From Rhodobacterales bacterium 34-62-10 (GTDB lineage Bacteria; Pseudomonadota; Alphaproteobacteria; Rhodobacterales; Rhodobacteraceae), in NCBI GenBank assembly GCA_002282555.1, contig NCJR01000057.1, forward strand, positions 1 to 9,559: 9,559 nt of DNA, given 5' to 3'. A program made the position numbers and the translations under genes. Positions 7,069 to 9,559 of the stretch are shown piece by piece. Every line of letters begins with the position of its first letter. Position 1 is the stretch's first letter. A model generated the notes under the pieces. That model saw only the letters and a list, made by a program, of their open reading frames with translations, had not been told where the DNA came from and searched no databases.

Positions 7069-7649
7069 GCGCCGAGATCCGCAAGCTGGCCGTCTGGGTC
7101 GAAGAAACCCATGCCGAGATGGGGCGCCCCATAAAACCCGCCACCCGCAAGGCCGTGGCCGTGGCGGTGATCGCGAACCCTTTCGCGGGCCGCTATGCCG
7201 AGGACCTGTCCGACCTGATCGAGATCGGCGCGGAACTGGGCGGGCTGCTGGGGGCGCGCTGCGTGGCGGCGCTGGGGATCGAACCCGGGCAGGCGCAAAG
7301 CTATGGCAAGGCAGCGATGGTGGGTGAGGGGGGCGAGCTGGAACATGCCGCCGCGATCCTGCATCCCAAACTGGGAGCGCCCTTGCGGGCGGCGGTCGAG
7401 AAGGGGGCGGCGCTGGTGCCATCCTCCAAGAAGATGGGCGGGCCGGGGCAGGTGCTGGACGTGCCCTTGGGCCACAAGGACGCGGCCTATGTGCGCAGCC
7501 ATTTCGACGGCATCGAAGTGCGGCTGAACGATGCGCCGCGGGCGGGCGAGATCATGGTGGCGGTGGCTGTCACCGATAGCGGTCGTCCGCTGCCGCGTGT
7601 GGGCGGGCTGACGCATGCGGAGGCGGAAGGGAAGGACGGGCTGCGCTGA
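7065..7649 (+). CDS. DUF1185 / amino acid synthesis family protein, paralogue 2
   Basis: Second tandem DUF1185 protein, also exactly 194 aa. It shares with paralogue 1 the blocks EIRK, NPFAGRY (38-44), YGK, GELEHA, VPSSKKMGGPG (118-128), LDVP, YVRSHFD and LNDAPRA, and the same KDGLR ending. By hand count 42 of the last 77 residues are identical, while the N-terminal half is less alike. GGAAAGGA (7048-7055) lies 9 bp before the ATG, which overlaps the previous stop as ATGA. The two copies probably work together, perhaps as a heteromer, since stop/start coupling favours equal production. This is the last gene of the operon; a convergent MarR gene follows after 69 bp. The biochemical function is unknown. 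Confidence 0.85.
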   Translation: MSAEIRKLAVWVEETHAEMGRPIKPATRKAVAVAVIANPFAGRYAEDLSDLIEIGAELGGLLGARCVAALGIEPGQAQSYGKAAMVGEGGELEHAAAILHPKLGAPLRAAVEKGAALVPSSKKMGGPGQVLDVPLGHKDAAYVRSHFDGIEVRLNDAPRAGEIMVAVAVTDSGRPLPRVGGLTHAEAEGKDGLR

Positions 7650-7672
7650 GTTTGCGGCGAGCGTCGGATCGT

Positions 7673-7693
7673 GAGTATTTGAAGAACGATGAA
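7673..7693 (+). other. Downstream motif GAGTATTTGAAGAACGATGA(A), possible Rhodobacteraceae intergenic motif
   Basis: This A/T-richer motif stands out in a GC-rich gap just after the operon stop. From memory, close variants (GAGTATTTG followed by an A-rich run and GATGAA) are often found after stop codons in roseobacter genomes. Its role is unknown to me. The taxonomic hint is soft. Confidence 0.3.
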
Positions 7694-7697
7694 CGGG

Positions 7698-7717
7698 GGC
7701 GCGGGGGAACCTGCGCC
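7698..7717. terminator. Weak hairpin between convergent genes, possible shared terminator
   Basis: GGCGC (7698-7702) and GCGCC (7713-7717) can pair, with GG and CC extending the stem past a bulged T. There is only a short TT after it on the + strand and no U-tract on the minus strand. It sits between the stop codons of the DUF1185 operon and the MarR gene, where a bidirectional terminator would be expected. The evidence is weak. Confidence 0.25.
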
Positions 7718-7718
7718 T

Positions 7719-8147
7719 TCAGAGTTTGTCGAGCAGTTCGAGCAGGCGTTCCAGTTCGCGGCGCGTCAGGTTCTGGGCGGTGGCGGCTGATATCTCGGCG
7801 GCGGTCTGCACGGCCTGTTCAGCGAAGGCGCGGCCTTCGGTGGTGAGCGAGATTTCAAGGCGCCGCATGTCGCTGGTGCTTTTGATGCGGCGCACGAAGC
7901 CCTTGGTGCGCAGACGGTCGACCACGCCCTTGGTGGTGGCGGCGTCCATGCCGACCAGACGGCCCAGCTGGTTCTGCGAGATCGTGTCCTCCTCCAGCAG
8001 CTTGGCCAGCACTGCGAATTGGGTGGGGGTGACGTCTGGCATCATGCGGGCGAACACTTCGAGGTGTTTCTGGTTGGCCAGCCGCAGCTTGAAGCCGATC
8101 TGGTCTTCGAGGCGGTAGGTGAGGCTGTCGTCGCTGTCGAAATGCAT
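7719..8147 (-). CDS. MarR-family transcriptional regulator
   Basis: A 142-aa winged-helix regulator, of usual MarR length. The dimerisation helix is near 12-35 (YRLEDQIGFKLRLANQKHLEVF), then VTPTQFAVLAKL (39-50), a helix-turn-helix with ISQNQLGRLVGMDAATTKGVVDRL (56-79) and a wing with STSDMRR (90-96), which carries the typical D and R residues. Helical C-terminal LTRRELERLLELLDKL completes the dimer interface. The frame is open for 23 more residues upstream, but ATG at 8147 is chosen because AGGAAAG lies 7 bp before it and the extension looks unlike the family. It converges on the hydroxylase operon. A motif upstream (8235-8257) resembles one over the operon promoter (461-483), so it probably represses both itself and the operon until a substrate or ring intermediate binds. 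NicR, a MarR protein that answers to 6-hydroxynicotinate in Pseudomonas putida, is a functional parallel; orthology is not claimed. Confidence 0.88.
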   Translation of the reverse strand: MHFDSDDSLTYRLEDQIGFKLRLANQKHLEVFARMMPDVTPTQFAVLAKLLEEDTISQNQLGRLVGMDAATTKGVVDRLRTKGFVRRIKSTSDMRRLEISLTTEGRAFAEQAVQTAAEISAATAQNLTRRELERLLELLDKL

Positions 8148-8210
8148 CCGTTGTCTTTCCTGTGGGGCGGGCCGGGTGGCGCCCCTGTCGTGATCCTGTG
8201 CGCCGCAGTC

Positions 8211-8220
8211 TTTCATGAAA
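8211..8220. repeat. Palindrome TTTCATGAAA
   Basis: A perfect 10-bp palindrome 64 bp upstream of the MarR start. Its left half TTTCATG recurs at 8236-8242 within the candidate operator, 25 bp away. It may be a second half-strength binding site, or chance. Confidence 0.3.
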
Positions 8221-8234
8221 GGGCGGTAGGGTCC

Positions 8235-8257
8235 ATTTCATGTTTGAGGGCAAACAA
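8235..8257. promoter_or_regulatory. Candidate MarR operator (copy 2, autoregulatory)
   Basis: A 23-bp segment beginning ATTTCATG and ending GGGCAAACAA, identical at 18 of 23 positions to 461-483. It contains the inverted repeat TGTTTG-AGGG-CAAACA (8241-8256), a 16-bp dyad of the size bound by MarR dimers. It lies 88 bp upstream of the MarR start. On the minus strand a weak TTGCCC...CCTACC pair with 17-bp spacing overlaps it. Autorepression is the likely use; this is inference from shared sequence and position. Confidence 0.5.
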
Positions 8258-8274
8258 TCCTGGCCACCCGCGCG

Positions 8275-8295
8275 AATGTCCCACCGTGGGACATT
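8275..8295. repeat. Perfect 21-bp inverted repeat, operator or terminator
   Basis: Arms AATGTCCCAC and GTGGGACATT flank a single central C. As RNA it would fold to an 8-bp stem with loop ACCGT. On the + strand it is followed by more T (five in total, 8294-8298), as in an intrinsic terminator, but no + strand gene ends nearby. On the minus strand it lies 128 bp past the GntR stop and lacks a U-tract. A perfect dyad in a regulatory gap fits a protein binding site equally well. Confidence 0.6.
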
Positions 8296-8396
8296 TTTCG
8301 GGTGCAATGATTTCAATGGCTTGCGGCTCGGCGTTCAGACAATCTTAACCTGTGTTCCCCGGTCTTTCACCTTTGGACCGCCAAGGGAGAGCGCCA

Positions 8397-8428
8397 CTGA
8401 TCAGGCCCGGATCAGCCCCGGATCAGCC
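8397..8428. repeat. Short direct repeats CCGGATCAGCC at the 3' end of the GntR gene
   Basis: CCGGATCAGCC occurs twice back to back (8407-8417, 8418-8428), preceded by the palindrome CTGATCAG (8397-8404) as a degenerate third unit. The repeats straddle the minus-strand stop codon of the GntR gene (8423-8425). The gap 8148-8422 otherwise holds only the sites listed separately; I see no further gene in it. Confidence 0.5.
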
Positions 8429-9112
8429 GCGCAGTGCCACCGGGGGCGGGTTGGCGCGCAGGTTGGATTGTTTGTAGCTGGCCATCAGGTCATTGAACCT
8501 TGCCCCCTGCACCGCGACGTGATCGCGCAGGGTTGCCTCGGCGGTAGGGCTGTCGCCGGTTTCGAGCGCGGTGAGGATCTGGCGGTGTTCGGCCAGCGAC
8601 TGGATCATCCGGCCGCGCACGCGCAATTGCATCCGGCGGAAGGGTTGCAGGCGCTTGTGCAATCGCCGCGCCTCGGCTGCCAGAAAGTCATTGCCGGAGG
8701 CGGTGTAGATCAGGTGATGGAAATGTTCATTCTCGCGGTAATAGCCGTCGCTGTCGCCCGCATGGGCGGCGGCTTCGCAGGCGATCACGGTGGCGCGGAC
8801 CTGTTCCAGCACCTCGGGCGTGACGCGGCGGGCGGCGAGGCGGCCGCAGACGGCCTCAAGCTCGGCCATCACTTCGAACATCTCGATCATCTCGGGGAAG
8901 GCGGGGTGGCGCACAAAGGCACCGCGACGCGGCAGCAGTTCCACTAGACCCGAGGCGGCGAGCATCTGGAACGCCTCACGCAACGGCGTGCGGGAGACGT
9001 GGAAGCGTTCGGCCAGCCGGATTTCGTCCAGCCGTTCGCCATCGGCATATTCGCCGGTGACGATCATCTGTTCCAGTGCTTCACGCACATTGTCGGCCAT
9101 GCGGGGTGTCAT
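8423..9112 (-). CDS. matR: GntR/FCD-family regulator, probable malonate regulator MatR
   Basis: A 229-aa FadR-subfamily GntR regulator. The N-terminal winged helix has LAERFHVSRTPLREAFQMLAASGLVE (33-58) with the signature HVSRTPLREA and the wing RRGAFV (62-67). The C-terminal FCD ligand domain (about 75-215) shows the metal-binding set N128-x3-H132, H176 (EHRQIL) and H198 (LRDHV). It is divergent from a malonyl-CoA decarboxylase gene, the layout of matR-matABC, where MatR controls malonate uptake and use. A TTGTATACAA dyad lies between them. No clear Shine-Dalgarno precedes the ATG at 9112; an alternative start is M5 at 9100. A GATAAT at 9121-9126 close to the ATG leaves room for a nearly leaderless transcript. 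The GntR/FCD assignment is sure; the MatR role rests on context and operator. Confidence 0.85.
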   Translation of the reverse strand: MTPRMADNVREALEQMIVTGEYADGERLDEIRLAERFHVSRTPLREAFQMLAASGLVELLPRRGAFVRHPAFPEMIEMFEVMAELEAVCGRLAARRVTPEVLEQVRATVIACEAAAHAGDSDGYYRENEHFHHLIYTASGNDFLAAEARRLHKRLQPFRRMQLRVRGRMIQSLAEHRQILTALETGDSPTAEATLRDHVAVQGARFNDLMASYKQSNLRANPPPVALRG

Positions 9113-9136
9113 GCGGGCAGATTATCCGGCGGCGTG

Positions 9137-9165
9137 ATTTTCGGCAATGGTATTCTTGTATACAA
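9137..9165 (-). promoter_or_regulatory. Candidate minus-strand promoter of the GntR gene
   Basis: Reading the minus strand, TTGTAT (9165-9160) and GAAAAT (9142-9137) are spaced by 17 bp, giving a leader of about 20 nt to the ATG at 9112. The -35 element lies inside the operator, which would allow autorepression. The hexamer match is weak. An alternative uses TTGCCG (9147-9142) with GATAAT (9126-9121), 15-bp spacing. Confidence 0.35.
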
Positions 9166-9167
9166 AA
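9154..9167. promoter_or_regulatory. GntR/MatR-type operator, core TTGTATACAA
   Basis: TCTTGTA-TACAAAA with the perfect 10-bp palindrome TTGTATACAA at 9156-9165. FCD-type GntR regulators often bind TTGT...ACAA dyads, and the MatR site of Rhizobium leguminosarum that I recall is TCTTGTA/TACACGA, so the left half is identical. It sits directly upstream of the -35 of the matA promoter and over the possible -35 of the GntR gene. Confidence 0.7.
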
Positions 9168-9170
9168 AGT

Positions 9171-9199
9171 TTGACATTGGATGCAGCGCCTTTCAGAAT
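9171..9199 (+). promoter_or_regulatory. Strong sigma-70-like promoter of the malonate operon
   Basis: A perfect TTGACA (9171-9176) is followed after exactly 17 bp by CAGAAT (9194-9199, four of six). It would give a transcript start near 9206 and a leader of about 170 nt before matA, containing the 13-bp tandem repeats. The operator dyad centre is about 45 bp upstream of that start. Confidence 0.6.
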
Positions 9200-9224
9200 G
9201 GCAGGGATCGCGGGGACGGGTCCG

Positions 9225-9302
9225 CAGCGAGATACGGCAGCGAGATACGGCAGCGAGATACGGCAGCGAGATACGGCAGCGAGATACGGCAGCGATATAC
9301 TG
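9225..9302. repeat. 13-bp tandem repeat, five perfect copies plus one degenerate
   Basis: CAGCGAGATACGG is repeated without change at 9225, 9238, 9251, 9264 and 9277; a sixth copy at 9290-9302 has two changes. The array lies in the presumed 5' leader of matA. The unit is not a multiple of three, so frames running through it are repeat artefacts rather than a gene. Such arrays change copy number by slippage and could tune leader length or structure. Confidence 0.95.
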
Positions 9303-9375
9303 GGGCTGAGGCCGCGATTGCGGCGCGGATGGCTGATCGGCATGTGAGCCGCCGGACGTTGAGGGGGATGGTCTG

Positions 9376-9559
9376 ATGGCACGGGGCTGGGATCTGGGCG
9401 GTTGGGCGCTGGGTGATCTGCTGACGACCCTGTTCGAGCGCAGGCGGGCAGGCGATGTGACGGCCAGTGGCAAGCCGCTGCCCGCGCTGTGCCGGGCGCT
9501 GCTGTCCGGGCAGGGCGAGGTGTCGGGGATGAAGCGCGCGGCGGAGGTGCTGATGCGCT
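9376..9559 (+). CDS. matA: Malonyl-CoA decarboxylase, N-terminal part (3' end outside window)
   Basis: Malonyl-CoA decarboxylase converts malonyl-CoA to acetyl-CoA and CO2. Only the first 61 residues are inside the window: MARGWDLGGWALGDLLTTLF, then ERRRAGDVTASGKPLPALC and RALLSGQGEVSGMKRAAEVL. The stretch LCRALLSGQGEVSGMKRAAEVL matches the N-terminal helical domain of the family as I recall it (CRALLSGRGEASG-type). ATG 9376 is the only plausible start: a stop lies in frame at 9334, no other ATG or GTG follows, and GAGGGGG (9361-9367) lies 8 bp upstream. It is divergent from the MatR-like gene and would be followed by matB and a malonate transporter if the usual layout holds. Confidence 0.78.
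   Translation, partial: MARGWDLGGWALGDLLTTLFERRRAGDVTASGKPLPALCRALLSGQGEVSGMKRAAEVLMR

Noticed and set aside
8148..8216. MarR start at 8216, giving 23 extra residues
   Set aside because: The extension is unlike the family, the ATG lies within a palindrome, and AGGAAAG is correctly placed before the ATG at 8147.
8277..8293. PpsR/CrtJ-type site (TGT-N12-ACA) in the 21-bp dyad
   Set aside because: The spacing is TGT-N11-ACA, one base short, and there is no photosynthesis gene context.
8240..8947. 235-aa + strand frame across the MarR-GntR gap
   Set aside because: Most of it is antisense to the GntR gene, with no recognisable domain or ribosome binding site.
9225..9302. CRISPR array
   Set aside because: The 13-bp units are directly adjacent with no spacers and no cas genes are present.
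9147..9347. Small + strand frames through the 13-bp repeats
   Set aside because: The periodic SEIRQRDTAARYG-type translation is a by-product of the repeat, with no ribosome binding site; the promoter also lies inside the frame.

Overview
The window is a GC-rich stretch of about 9.6 kb, with a base composition and gene content that fit an alphaproteobacterium, most likely of the Rhodobacteraceae (roseobacter-like). This assignment is inference. It rests on the gene families present (a short bacterial ferredoxin-NADP reductase, a xanthine-dehydrogenase-type hydroxylase operon with DUF1185 proteins, a matR/matA-like malonate locus), on strong C/G-ending codon use, and on a downstream motif I remember from that family.

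Region 1 (3-425) is the 3' end of fpr, ferredoxin-NADP reductase. After a 104-bp gap carrying a sigma-70-like promoter, a candidate operator and a hairpin, region 2 (530-7649) is one tightly packed + strand operon of six genes with start/stop overlaps of 8, 8, 1, 8 and 4 nt. These are a FAD-binding subunit of a molybdenum hydroxylase, a fused [2Fe-2S]/molybdopterin hydroxylase subunit, a homologue of 6-hydroxynicotinate reductase, a UPF0280 (ApbE-superfamily) protein, and two tandem paralogous DUF1185/AA_synth proteins of 194 aa each. The likely chemistry is hydroxylation of an N-heteroaromatic acid next to nitrogen, then ferredoxin-dependent reduction of the hydroxylated ring, then ring opening. 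Nicotinate is the obvious candidate substrate but is not proven. The classical amidohydrolase-type enamidase is not in this window; the DUF1185 pair or a gene elsewhere could fill that role. The UPF0280 protein may attach the covalent flavin known for 6-hydroxynicotinate reductase.

Region 3 (7719-8147, minus) is a convergent MarR-family regulator. A 23-bp motif upstream of it (8235-8257) matches 18 of 23 positions of a motif overlapping the operon promoter (461-483), so it is a good candidate for the operon's repressor.

Region 4 (8423 to the end) is a divergent malonate locus: a GntR/FCD regulator resembling MatR on the minus strand, an intergenic region with a near-perfect MatR-type operator (TTGTATACAA core), a strong + strand promoter and five perfect plus one degenerate copy of a 13-bp tandem repeat, then the 5' end of malonyl-CoA decarboxylase (matA), cut by the window edge. 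No tRNA, rRNA, CRISPR array, transposase or phage gene was seen.
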